Positions 1 to 13,900 of a stretch of DNA of 64,000 bases are shown one piece after another (the stretch's first letter is position 1; each line of letters starts with the position of its first letter). The stretch comes from Archivesica marissinica (taxonomy: Eukaryota; Mollusca; Bivalvia; Venerida; Vesicomyidae), in the NCBI GenBank assembly GCA_014843695.1, contig CM026390.1, positions 3,059,213-3,123,212 on the forward strand, read 5' to 3'. Both the position numbers and the translations under genes were made by a program. Under the pieces are notes generated by a model. That model was not told the origin of the DNA. It did not search any database and saw only the letters and a program-made list of their open reading frames with translations.

Positions 1-3000
1 ACACATACATGTATATCAATGGGAGCGGACACTGCATGTATACATGCATGTATATCAATGGGAGCGGACATTGCATGTATATCAATGGGAGCACACACTG
101 CATGTATACATACATGTATATCAATGGGAGCACACACTGCATGTATACATACATGTATATCAATGGGAGCACACACTGCATGTATACATACATACATGTA
201 TATCAATGGGAGCGCACACTGCATGTATACATACATGTATATCAATGGGAGCGCACACTGCATGTATATCAATGGGAGCACACACTGCATGTATACATAC
301 ATGTATATCAATGGGAGCGCACACTACATGTATATCAATGGGAGCACACACTGCATGTATACATACATGTATATCAATGGGAGCGCACACTGCATGTATA
401 CATACATGTATATCAATAGGAGTGGACACTGCATGTATACATACATGTATATCAATGGGAGCACACACTGCATGTATACATACATGTATATCAATGGGAG
501 CGCACACTGCATGTATACATACATGTATATCAATGGGAGCGCACACTGCATGTATATCAATGGGAGCGCACACTGCATGTATATCAATGGGAGCGCACAC
601 TGCATGTATACATACATGTATATCAATGGGAGCGGACACTGCATGTATACATACATGTATATCAATGGGAGCGGACACTGCATGTATACATACATGTATA
701 TCAATGGAAGCGGACACTGCATGTATACATACATGTATATCAATGGGAGCGGACATTGCATGTATATCAATGGGAGCGCACACTGCATGTATACATACAT
801 GTATATCAATGGGAGCACACACTGCATGTATACATACATGTATATCAATGGGAGTGCACACTGCATGTATACATACATGTATATCAATGGGAGCGCACGC
901 TGCATGTATACATACATGTATATCAATGGGAGCACACACTGCATGTATATCAATGGGAGCGCACACTGCATGAATACATACATGTATATCAATGGGAGCG
1001 CACGCTGCATGTATACATACATGTATATCAATGGAGCGGACACTGCATGTATACATACATGTATATCAATGGAGCGCACACTGCATGTATACATACATGT
1101 ATATCAATGGGAGCGGACACTGCATGTATACATACATGTATATCAATGGGAGCGCACACTGCATGTATACATACATGTATATCAATGGGATTGGACACTG
1201 CATGTATACATACATGTATATCAATGGGAGCACACACTGCATGTATATCAATGGGAGCACACGCTGCATGTATACATACATGTATATCAATGGGAGCGCA
1301 CACTGCATGTATATCAATGGGAGCTGACACTGCATGTATACATACATGTATATCAATGGGAGCGCACACTGCATGTATATCAATGGGAGTGGACACTGCA
1401 TGTATACATACATGTATATCAATGGGAGCACACACTGCATGTATATCAATGGGAGCGCACGCTGCATGTATACATACATGTATATCAATGGAGCGCATGC
1501 TGCATGTATACATACATGTATATCAATGGGAGCACACACTGCATGTATACATACATGTATATCAATGGGAGTGGACACTGCATGTATACATACATGTATA
1601 TCAATGGGAGCGGACACTACATGTATACATACATATATATCAATGGAGCGGACACTACATGTATACATACATGTATATCAATGGGAGCGGACACTGCATG
1701 TATACATACATGTATATCAATGGGAGCGGACACTGCATGTATACATACATGTATATCAATGGGAGCACACACTACATGTATATCAATGGAGCAGACATTG
1801 CATGTATACATACATGTATATCAATGGGAGCGCACACTGCATGTATACATACATGTATATCAATGGGAGTGGACACTGCATGTATACATACATGTATATC
1901 AATGGGAGCACACACTGCATGTATATCAATGGGAGTGGACACTGCATGTATACATACATGTATATCAATGGGAGTGGACACTGCATGTATACATACATGT
2001 ATATCAATGGGAGCACACACTGCATGTATATCAATGGGAGCGCACACTGCATGAATACATACATGTATATCAATGGGAGCGCACGCTGCATGTATACATA
2101 CATGTATATCAATGGGAGCACACACTGCATGTATACATACATGTATATCAATGGGAGTGGACACTGCATGTATACATACATGTATATCAATGGGAGCGGA
2201 CACTACATGTATACATACATGTATATCAATGGAGCGGACACTACATGTATACATACATGTATATCAATGGGAGCGGACATTGCATGTATACATACATGTA
2301 TATCAATGGGAGCGCACACTGCATGTATACATACATGTATATCAATGGAGCGGACATTGCATGTATACATACATGTATATCAATGGGAGCGCACACTGCA
2401 TGTATATCAATGGGAGTGGACACTGCATGTATACATACATGTATATCAATGGGAGCGCACACTACATGTATATCAATGGGAGCGCACACTGCATGTATAC
2501 ATACATGTATATCAATGGGAGCGCACACTGCATGTATACATACATGTATATCAATGGAGCGCACACTGCATGTATACATACATGTATATCAATGGGAGTG
2601 GACACTGCATGTATACATACATGTATATCAATGGGAGCGCACACTACATGTATATCAATGGGAGCGCACACTGCATGTATAAATACATGTATATCAATGG
2701 GAGTGGACACTGCATCTATACATACATGTATATCAATGGGAGCGCACACTGCATGTATACATACATGTATATCAATGGGAGCACACACTGCATGTATACA
2801 TACATGTATATCAATGGGAGCACACACTGCATGTATACATACATGTATATCAATGGGAGCGGACATTGCATGTATACATACATGTATATCAATGGGAGCG
2901 CACACTGCATGTATATCAATGGGAGCGCACACTGCATGTATACATACATGTATATCAATGGGAGTGGACACTGCATGTATACATGCATGTATATCAATGG

Positions 3001-4203
3001 GAGTGGACACTGCATGTATATCAATGGGAGCACACACTGCATGTATATCAATGGGAACGCACACTGTATGTATACATACATGTATATCAATGGGAGTGGA
3101 TACATACATGTATATCAATGGGAGCGCACACTGCATGTATATCAATGGGAGTGGACACTGCATGTATACATACATGTATATCAATGGGAGCGCACGCTGC
3201 ATGTATACATACATGTATATCAATGGGAGCACACACTGCATGTATACATACATGTATATCAATGGGAGCGGACACTGCATGTATACATGCATGTATATCA
3301 ATGGAGCGGACATTGCATGTATACATACATGTATATCAATGGGAGCACACACTACATGTATATCAATGGAGCGGACACTGCATGTATACATACATGTATA
3401 TCAATGGAGCGCACACTGCATGTATACATACATGTATATCAATGGGAGTGGACACTGCATGTATACATACATGTATATCAATGGGAGCGCACACTGCATG
3501 TATACATACATGTATATCAATGGGAGCACACACTGCATGTATATCAATGGGAGTGGACATTGCATGTATACATACATGTATATCAATGGGAGTGGACACT
3601 GCATGGATACATACATGTATATCAATGGGAGCGCACACTGCATGTATATCAATGGGAGTGGACATTGCATGTATACATACATGTATATCAATGGGAGTGG
3701 ACATTGCATGTATACATACATGTATATCAATGGGAGTGGACACTGCATGTATACATACATGTATATCAATGGGAGCACACACTACATGTATATCAATGGG
3801 AGCGCACACTACATGTATATCAATGGGAGTGGATACTGCATGAATACATACATGTATATCAATGGGAGCGCACACTGCATGTATATACATACATGTATAT
3901 CAATGGGAGCGCACACTGCATGTATATACATACATGTATATCAATGGGAGCGCACACTGCATGTATACATACATGTATATCAATGGGAGTGGACACTGCA
4001 TGTATACATGCATGTATATCAATGGGAGTGGACACTGCATGTATATCAATGGGAGCACACACTGCATGTATATCAATGGGAGCGCACACTGCATGTATAC
4101 ATACATGTATATCAATGGGAGCGGACATTGCATGTATACATACATGTATATCAATGGAGCGGACATTGCATGTATACATACATGTATATCAATGGGAGCG
4201 GAC
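1..4203. repeat. 39/27-bp satellite array (array A)
   Basis: Two unit lengths are interspersed. One is 39 bp, and the other is 27 bp because it lacks the 12-bp ATACATACATGT part. Both carry the core ATCAATGGGAGC followed by a variable CACACT, GGACACT or GGACATT and then GCATGTAT. A rarer 38-bp form lacks one G. Because 39 and 27 are multiples of three and the unit has no stop in several frames, very long open frames (up to 964 codons) arise on both strands. These are repeat artefacts, not genes. The array runs off the left edge and ends in GGACAGACAGACACACTAGG. Confidence 0.97.
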
Positions 4204-4972
4204 AGACAGACACACTAGGCTTTATTAATTACATTGTTTTCTATGACAAGGCAAAATTAATTACATTGTTTTCTACGTCAAACTCAAATCCAATACTCTA
4301 CCCTACCACTGAACAACTGCTGCAACAATTTCTTCCAAACAAAATGGATGTGTTGTTATTTTTCAAGTGTGTGAATAGAAACATATATATATTATTATTA
4401 ATACATGTATATAATTAGACAATACATCGATTGGTCTCAGTTGCCTCACTAATTTGTTCCTGAACAGATTATATTGTGTTATCTAGCACTGGCAGCTAAT
4501 CCATCAGCTGATCAGAACATCCCACTGCATGTATACATCCCAGCCCAGAATCAGAGAGTATTTGTATATAATTATACAACATGCATCATTAAATGCAAAT
4601 AATCGTTTCAGTATGTCAACAATATATCTGTCTGTCAATTCTACTATCTCCATGTATTATTGCATGATCTGCTTGCTGTTTTATTGTTCCCTCATGAAAT
4701 GCACAACTATGACAGAAATATTGTCCAGTACATGCATGATCTTTCACTAAACACACATATTTCCCATTACTCATAGGGGGGGGGGGGGGGGATCTCATTG
4801 TTAAGTTTAAACAGTACAAAGACATTTATATACATCAAAACAAGCAGAATGTTAATATGAATTCCCCTCCATGGTGGAGTTTGCTCATTTTGTAGTTGCC
4901 CTGGACGATAAGTCATGGTGTGAGCAGTTCAGTTTGTCGTAGAAATATAAAATGTGCTGCTTTGTTACCAAC
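4204..4972. other. Single-copy AT-rich spacer with a poly-G run
   Basis: No gene was recognised. A short segment containing ATTACATTGTTTTCTA occurs twice near 4230-4275. The text CCCACTGCATGTATACATCC near 4521 resembles part of the array A unit. An uninterrupted run of 16 G lies at 4776-4791. The small open frames here have no recognisable protein features. Confidence 0.7.
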
Positions 4973-4983
4973 TTAACCCTTTC

Positions 4984-7900
4984 GACGCCATAGGCGACTT
5001 TTGTCGACATCCCACTACAGCACCTTAGGCGACTTGTCGACATCCCACTACAGCACCATAGGCGACTTGTCGACATCCCACTACAGCACCATAGGCGACT
5101 TTCGTCGACATCCCACTACAGCGCCATAGGCGACTTGTCGACATCCCACTATAGCGCCATAGGCGACTTGTCGACATCCCACTACAGCACCATAGGCGAC
5201 TTGTCGACATCCGACTACAGCACCATAGGTGACTTGTCGACATCCCACTACAGCACCATAGGCGACTTTCGTCGACATCCCACTACAGCACCATAGGCGA
5301 CTTGTCGACATCCCACTACAGCGCCATAGGCGACATCCCACTACAGCGCCATAGACGACTTGCCAACATCCCACAACAGCGCCATAGGCGACTTTGTCGA
5401 CATCCCACTACAGCACCATAGGCGACTTTCGTCGACATCCCACTACAGCACCATAGGCGACTTGCCGACATCCCACTACAGCACCATAGGCGACTTGTCG
5501 ACATCCCACTACAGCACTATACGCGACTTGTCGACATCCCACTACAGCACCATAGGCGACTTGTCGACATCCCACTACGCACCATAGGCGAATTTCGTCG
5601 ACATCCCACTACAGCATCATAGGCGACTTGTCGACATCCCACTACAGCACCATAGGCGACTTGTCGACATCCCACTACAGCACCATAGGCGACATCCCAC
5701 TACAGCGCCATAGGCGACTTTCGTCGACATCCCACTACAGCACCATAGGCGACTTTCGTCGACATCCCACTACAGCCCCATAGGCGACTTGTCGACATCC
5801 CACTACACCGTCATAGGCGACTTTCGTCGACATCCCACTACAGCACCATAGGCGACGTGTCGACATCCCACTACAGCGCCATAGGCGACATCCCACTACA
5901 GCACCATAGGCGACTTGTCGACATCCCACTACAGCACCATAGGCGACTTTCGTCGACATCCCACTACAGCGCCATAGGCGACTTGTCGACATCGCACTAC
6001 AGCGCCATAGGCGACTTTCGTCGACATCCCACTACAGCACCATAGGCGACTTGTCGACATCCCACTACAGTGCCATAGAAGAGTTGTCGACATCCCACTA
6101 CAGCACCATAGGCGACATCCCACTACAGCGCCATAGGCGACTTTCGTCGACATCCCACTACAGCACCATAGGTGACTTGTCGACATCCCACTACAGCACC
6201 ATAGGCGACATCCCACTACAGCACCATAGGCGACATCCCACTACAGCGCCATAGGCGACTTTTGTCGACATCCCACTACAGCACCATAGGCGACTTGTCA
6301 ACATCCCACTACAGCGCCATAGGCGACTTTCGTCGACATCCCACTACAGCACCATAGGCGACTTGTCGACATCCAACTACAGCGACTTGTCGACACCAAC
6401 TACAGCGACTTTCGTCGACATCCCACTACAGCACCATAGGCGACTTTCGTCGACATCCCACTACAGCACCATAGGCGACTTTCGGCGACATCCCACTACA
6501 GCACCATAGGCGACTCGTCGACATCCCACTACAGCACCATAAGCGACTTGTCGACATCCCACTACAGCACCATAGGCGACTTTCGTCAACATCCCACTAC
6601 AGCATCATAGGCGACTTGTCGACATCCCACTAGAGCACCATAGGCAACTTATCGACATCCCACTACAGCGCCATAGAAGACTTGTCGACATCCCACTACA
6701 GCACCATAGGCGACATCCCACTACAGCGCCATAGGCGACTTTCGCCGACATCCCACTACAGCACCATAGGTGACTTTCGTCGACATCCCACTACAGCGCC
6801 ATAGGCGACTTGTCGACATCCCACTACAGCGCCATGGGCGACATTCCACTACAGCGCCATAGGCGACTTGTCGACATCCCACTACAGCACCATAGGCGAC
6901 TTGTCGACATCCCAATACAGCACCATAGGCGACTTTCGTCGACATCCCACTACAGCACCATAGGCGACTTGTCGACATCCCACTACAGCACCATAAGCGA
7001 CTTTCGTCGACATCCGACTACAGCGCCATAGGCGACTTGTCGACATCCCACTACAGCACCATAGGCGAATTTCGTCGACATCCCACTACAGAATCATAGG
7101 CGACTTGTCGACATCCCACTACAGTGCCATAGAAGACTTGTCGACATCCCACTACAGCACCATAGGCGACATCCCACTACAGCGCCATAGGCGACTTTCG
7201 TTGACATCCCACTACAGCACCATAGGCGACTTTCGTCGACATCCCACTACAGCGCCATAGGCGACTTGTCGACATCCCACTACAGCGCCATAGGCGACAT
7301 CCCACTACAACGCCATAGGCGACTTTCGTCGACATCCCACTACAGCACCATAGGCGACATGTCGACATCACACTACACAGCCATAGGCGACATCCCACTA
7401 CAGCACCATAGGCGACTTGTCGACATCCCACTACAGCACCATAGGCGACTTTCGTCGACATCCCACTACAACAGCGCCATAGGCGACTTGTCGACATCGC
7501 ACTACAGCGCCATAGGCGACTTTCGTCGACATCCCACTACAGCACCATAGGCGACTTGTCGACATCCCACTACAGCGCCATAGAAGACTTGTCGACATCC
7601 CACTACAGCACCATAGGCGACATCCCACTACAGCGACATAGGCGACTTTCGTCGACATCCCACTACAGCACCATAGGCGACTTGTCGACATCCCACTACA
7701 GCGCCATCGGCGACATCCCACAACAGCACCATAGGCGACATCCCACTACAGCACCATAGGCGACTTTCGTCGACATCCCACTACAGCGCCATAGGCGACT
7801 TTCGTCGACATCCCACTACAGCACCATAGGCGACTTTCGTCGACATCCCACTACAGCGCCATAGGCGACTTTTGTCGACATCCCACTTACAGCACCATAG

Positions 7901-10900
7901 GCGACTTTTGTCGACATCCAACTTACAGCGACTTGTCGCATCCAACTACAGCGACTTTCGTCGACATCCCACTACAGCACCATAGGCGACTTTCGTCGAC
8001 ATCCCACTACAGCACCATAGGCGACTTTCGTCGACATCCCACTACAGCACCATAGGCGACTTTCGTCGACATCCCACTACAGCACCATAGGCGACTTTCG
8101 TCGACATCCCACTACAGCACCATAGGCGACTTTCGTCGACATACAGCATCATAGGCGACTTGTCGACATCCCACTACAGCGCCATAGAAGACTTGTCGAC
8201 ATCCCACTACAGCACCATAGGCGACATCCCACTACAGCGCCATAGGCGACTTTCGTCGACATCCCACTACAGCGCCATAGGCGACTTTCGTCGACATCCC
8301 ACTACAGCGCCATAGGCGACTTGTCGACATCCCACTACAGCGCCATAGGCGACATCCCACTACAGCGCCATAGGCAACTTGTCGACATCCCACTACAGCA
8401 CTATAGGCGACTTGTCGACATCCCACTACAGCGCCATAGCCGACTTTCGTCGACATCCCACTACAGCACCATAGGCGACTTGTCGACATCCCACTACAGC
8501 ACCATAGGCGACTTTCGTCGACATCCCACTACAGCACCATAGGCGACTTGTCGACATCCCACTACAGCGCCATAGAAGACTTGTCGACATCCCACTACAG
8601 CACCATAGGCGACATCCCACTACAGCACCATAGGCGACTTTCGTCGACATCCCACTACAGCACCATAGGCGACTTTCGTCGACATCCCACTACAGCGCCA
8701 TAGAAGACTTGTCGACATCCCACTACAGCACCATAGGCGATATCCCACTACAGCGCCATAGGCGACTTTCGTCGACATCCCACTACAGTACCATAGGCGA
8801 CTTGTCGACATCCCACTACAGCACCATAGGCGACTTGTCGACATCCCACTACAGCGCCATAGGTGACTTTCATCGACATCCCACTACAGCACCATAGGCG
8901 ACTTTCGTTGACATCCCACTACAGCGCCATAGGCGACTTGTCGGCATCCCACTACAGCACCATAGGCGACTTGTCGACATCCCACTACAGTACCATAGGC
9001 GACATCCCACTACAGCACCATAGGCGACTTTCGTCGACATCCCACTACAGCACCATAGGCGACTTGTCGACATCCCACTACAGCGCCATAGGCGACTTGT
9101 CGACATCCCACTACAGTGCCATAGGCGACTTGTCGACATCCCACTACAGCTCCATAGGCAACTTGTCGACATCCCACTACAGCACCATAGGCGACTTTCG
9201 TCGACATCCCACTACAGCACCATAGGCGACTTGTCGACATCCCACTACAGTGCCATAGGCGACTTTCGTCGACATCCCACTACAGCACCATAGGCGACTT
9301 TCGTCGACATCCCACTACAGCACCATAGGCGACTTTCGTCGACATCCCACTACAGCACCATAGGCGACTTTCGTCGACATCCCACTACAGCGCCATAGGC
9401 GACTTTCGTCGACATCCCACTACAGCGCCATAGACGACTTTCGTCGACATCCCACTACAGCGCCATAGGCGACTTTCGTCGACATCCCACTACAGCACCA
9501 TAGGCGACTTGTCGACATCCCACTACAGCACCATAGGCGACTTGTCGACATCCCACTACAGCACCATAGGCGACTTTTGGTGACATCCCACTACAGCACC
9601 ATAGGCGACGTGTCGACATCCCACTACAGCACCATAGGCGACTTTCATCGACATCCCACTACAGCACCATAGGTGACTTTCATCGACATCCCACTACAGC
9701 ACCATAGGCGACTTTCGTTGACATCCCAATACAGCGCCATAGGCGACTTGTCGACATCCCACTACAGTACCATAGGCGACTTTTGGCGACATCCCACTAC
9801 AGCACCATAGGCGACTTTCGTCGACATCCCACTACAGCACCATAAGCGACTTGTCGACATCCCACTACAGTGCCATAGGCGACTTTCGTCGACATCCCAC
9901 TACAGCGCCATAGGCGACTTTCGTCGACATCCCACTACAGCACCATAGGCGACTTGTTGACATCCCACTACAGCACCATAGGCGTCTTTCGTCGACATCC
10001 CACTACAGCGCCATAGAAGACTTTCGTCGACATCCGACTACAGCGCCATAGGTGATTTGTCGACATCCCACTACAACACCATAGGCGACTTGTCGACATC
10101 CCACTACAGCACCATAGCGACTTTCTTCGACATCCCACTACAGCACCATAGGCGACTTGTCGACATCCCACTACAGCACCATAGGCGACTTGTCGACATC
10201 CCACTACAGCACCATATGCGACTTGTCGACATCCCACTACAGCACCATAGGTGACTTGTCGACATCCCACTACAGCACCATAGGCGACTTGTCGACATCC
10301 CACTACAGCACCATAGGCGACTTTCTTCAACATCCCACTACAGCACCATAGGCGACTTGTCGACATCCCACTACAGCACCATAGGCGACTTGTCGACATC
10401 CCACTACAGCACCATAGGCGACTTGTCGACATCCAACTACAGCACCATAGGTGACTTGTCGACATCCCACTACAGCACCATAGAAGACTTGTCGACATCC
10501 CACTACAGCACCATAGGCGACTTGTCAACATCCCACTACAGCGCCATAGAAGACTTGTCGACATCCCACTACAGCACCATAGGCGACATCCCACTACAGC
10601 GCCATAGGCGACTTTCGTCGACATCCCACTACTGTACCATAAGCGACTTTCGGCGACATCCCACTACAGCGCCATAGGCGACTTGTTGACATCCCACTAC
10701 AGCGCCATAGGCGACTTGTCGACATCCCACTACAGCACCATAGGCGACTTGTCGACATCCCACTACAGCACCATAGGCGACTTGTCGACATCCCACTACA
10801 GCGCCATAGGCGACTTTCGTCGACATCCCACTACAGCACCATAGGCGACTTGTCGACATCCCACTACAGCGTCATAGGCGACTTTCGTCGACATCCCACT

Positions 10901-13900
10901 ACAGCACCATAGGCGACTTGTCGACATCCCACTACAGCACCATAGGCGACTTGTCGACATCCCACTACAGCGCCATAGGCGACTTCCCACTACAGCACCA
11001 TAGGCGACTTGTCGACATCCCACTACAGCGCCATAGAAGACTTGTTGACATCCCACTACAGCACCATAGGCGACATCCCACTACAGCGCCATAGGCGACT
11101 TTCGTCGACATCCCACTACAGCACCATAGGCGACTTTCGTCGACATCCCACTACAGCGCCATAGAAGACTTGTCGACATCCCACTACAGCACCATAGGCG
11201 ATATCCCACTACAGCGCCATAGGCGTCTTTCGTCGACATCCCACTACAGTACTATAGGCGACTTGTCGACATCCCACTACAGCACCATAGGCGACTTGTC
11301 GACACACCACTACAGTGCCATAGGCGACTTTCGTCGACATCCCACTACAGCACCATCGGCGACATCCCACTACAGCACCATAGGCGACTTGTCGACATCC
11401 CACTACAGCACCATAGGCGACTTTCGTCGACATCCCACTACAGCGCCATAGGCGACTTGTCGACATCGCACTACAGCGCCATAGGCGACTTTCGTCGACA
11501 TCCCACTACAGCACCATATGCGACTTGTCGACATCCCACTACAGCGCCATAGAAGACTTGTCGACATCCCACTACAGCACCATAGGCGACATCCCACTAC
11601 AGCGCCATAGGCGAATTTCGTCGACATCCCACTACAGCACCATAGGCGACTTGTCGACATCCCACTACAGCGCCATCGGCGACATCCCACCACAGCACCA
11701 TATGCGACATCCCACTACAGCGCCATAGGCGACTTTTGTCGACATCCCACTACAGCACCATAGGCGACTTGTCGACATCCCACTACAGCACCATAGGTGA
11801 CTTTCGTCGACATCCCACTACAGCACCATAGGCAACTTTTGGCGACATCCCACTACAGCACCATAGGCGACTTGTCGACATCCCACTACAGCACCATAGG
11901 CGACTTTCGTCGACATCCCACTACAGCATCATAGGCGACTTGTCGACATCCCACTACAGCGCCATAGAAGACTTGTCGACATCCCACTACAGCACCATAG
12001 GCGACATCCCACTACAGCGCCATAGGCGACTTTCGTCGACATCCCACTACAGCGCCATAGGCGACTTGTCGACATCCCACTACAGCGCCATAGGCGACAT
12101 CCCACTACAGCGCCATAGGCAACTTGTCGACATCCCACTACAGCACCATAGGCGACTTGTCGACATCCCACTACAGCGCCATAGGCGACTTTCGTCGACA
12201 TCCCACTACAGCACCATAGGCGACTTGTCGACATCCCACTACAGCACCATAGGCGACTTTCGTCGACATCCCACTACAGCACCATAGGCGACTTGTCGAC
12301 ATCCCACTACAGCGCCATAGAAGACTTGTCGACATCCCACTACAGCACCATAGGCGACATCCCACTACAGCACCATAGGCGACTTTCGTCGACATCCCAC
12401 TACAGCACCATAGGCGACTTGTCGACATCCCACTACAGCGCCATAGAAGACTTGTCGACATCCCACTACAGCGCCATAGGTGACTTTCATCGACATCCCA
12501 CTACAGCACCATAGGCGTCTTTCATTGACATCCCACTACAGCGCCATAGGTGACTTGTCGACATCCCACTACAGCACCATAGGCGACTTGTCGACATCCC
12601 ACTACAGCACCACAGGCGACATCCCACTACAGCACAATAGGCGACTTTCGTCGACATCCCACTACAGCACCATAGGCGACTTGTCGACATCCCACTACAG
12701 CGCCATAGAAGACTTGTCGACATCCCACTACAGCACCATAGGCGACATCCCACTACAGCCCATAGGCGACTTTCGTCGACATCCCACTACAGCACCATAG
12801 GCGACTTGTCGACATCCCACTACAGCACCATAGGCGACTTCACACCCACACACCCAAGACTTTCGTTGACATCCCACTACAGCGCCATAGGTGACTTGTC
12901 GACATCCCACTACAGCACCATAGGCGACTTTCACACCCACACAACCAACACACCCACACACACCAACACCCACACCCACACACACAACACGTCGACATCC
13001 CACTACAGCGCCATAGGCGACTTCACACCCACACACCAACAACTTGTCGACATCCCACTACAGCTCCATAGGCGACTTGTCGACATCCCACTACAGCACC
13101 ATAGGCGACTTTCGTCGACATCCCACTACAGCACCATAGGCGACTTGTCGACATCCCACTACAGTGCCATAGGCGACTTGTCGACATCCCACTACAGCAC
13201 CATAGGCGACTTTCGTCGACATCCCACTACAGCGCCATAGGCGACTTTCGTCGACATCCCACTACAGCACCATAGGCGACTTGTCGACATCCCACTACAG
13301 CACCATAGGCGACTTTCGTCGACATCCCACTACAGCACCATAGGCGACTTGTCGACATCCCACTACAGCGCCATAGGCGACTTGTCGACATCCCACTACA
13401 GCGCCATAGGCGACTTTCGTCGACATCCCACTACAGCGCCATAGGCGACTTTCGTCGACATCCCACTACAGCGCCATAGGCGACTTTCGTCGACATCCCA
13501 CTACAGCGCCATAGGCGACTTTCGTCGACATCCCACTACAGCGCCATAGGCGACTTTCGTCGACATCCCACTACAGCACCATAGGCGACTTGTCGACATC
13601 CCACTACAGCACCATAGGCGACTTTTGGTGACATCCCACTACAGCACCATAGGCGACGTGTCGACATCCCACTACAGCACCATAGGTGACTTTCATCGAC
13701 ATCCCACTACAGCACCATAGGCGACTTTCGTTGACATCCCAATACAGCGCCATAGGCGACTTGTCGACATCCCACTACAGTACCATAGGCGACTTTTGGC
13801 GACATCCCACTACAGCACCATAGGCGACTTTCATCGACATCCCACTACAGCACCATAGGCGAATTGTCGACATCCCACTACAGTGCCATAGGCGACTTTC

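Noticed and set aside
19..4228. Very long open frames (up to 964 codons) on both strands
   Set aside because: They arise from 39- and 27-bp units, both multiples of three and free of stops in several frames. The translations are pure repeat and overlap in several frames at once.
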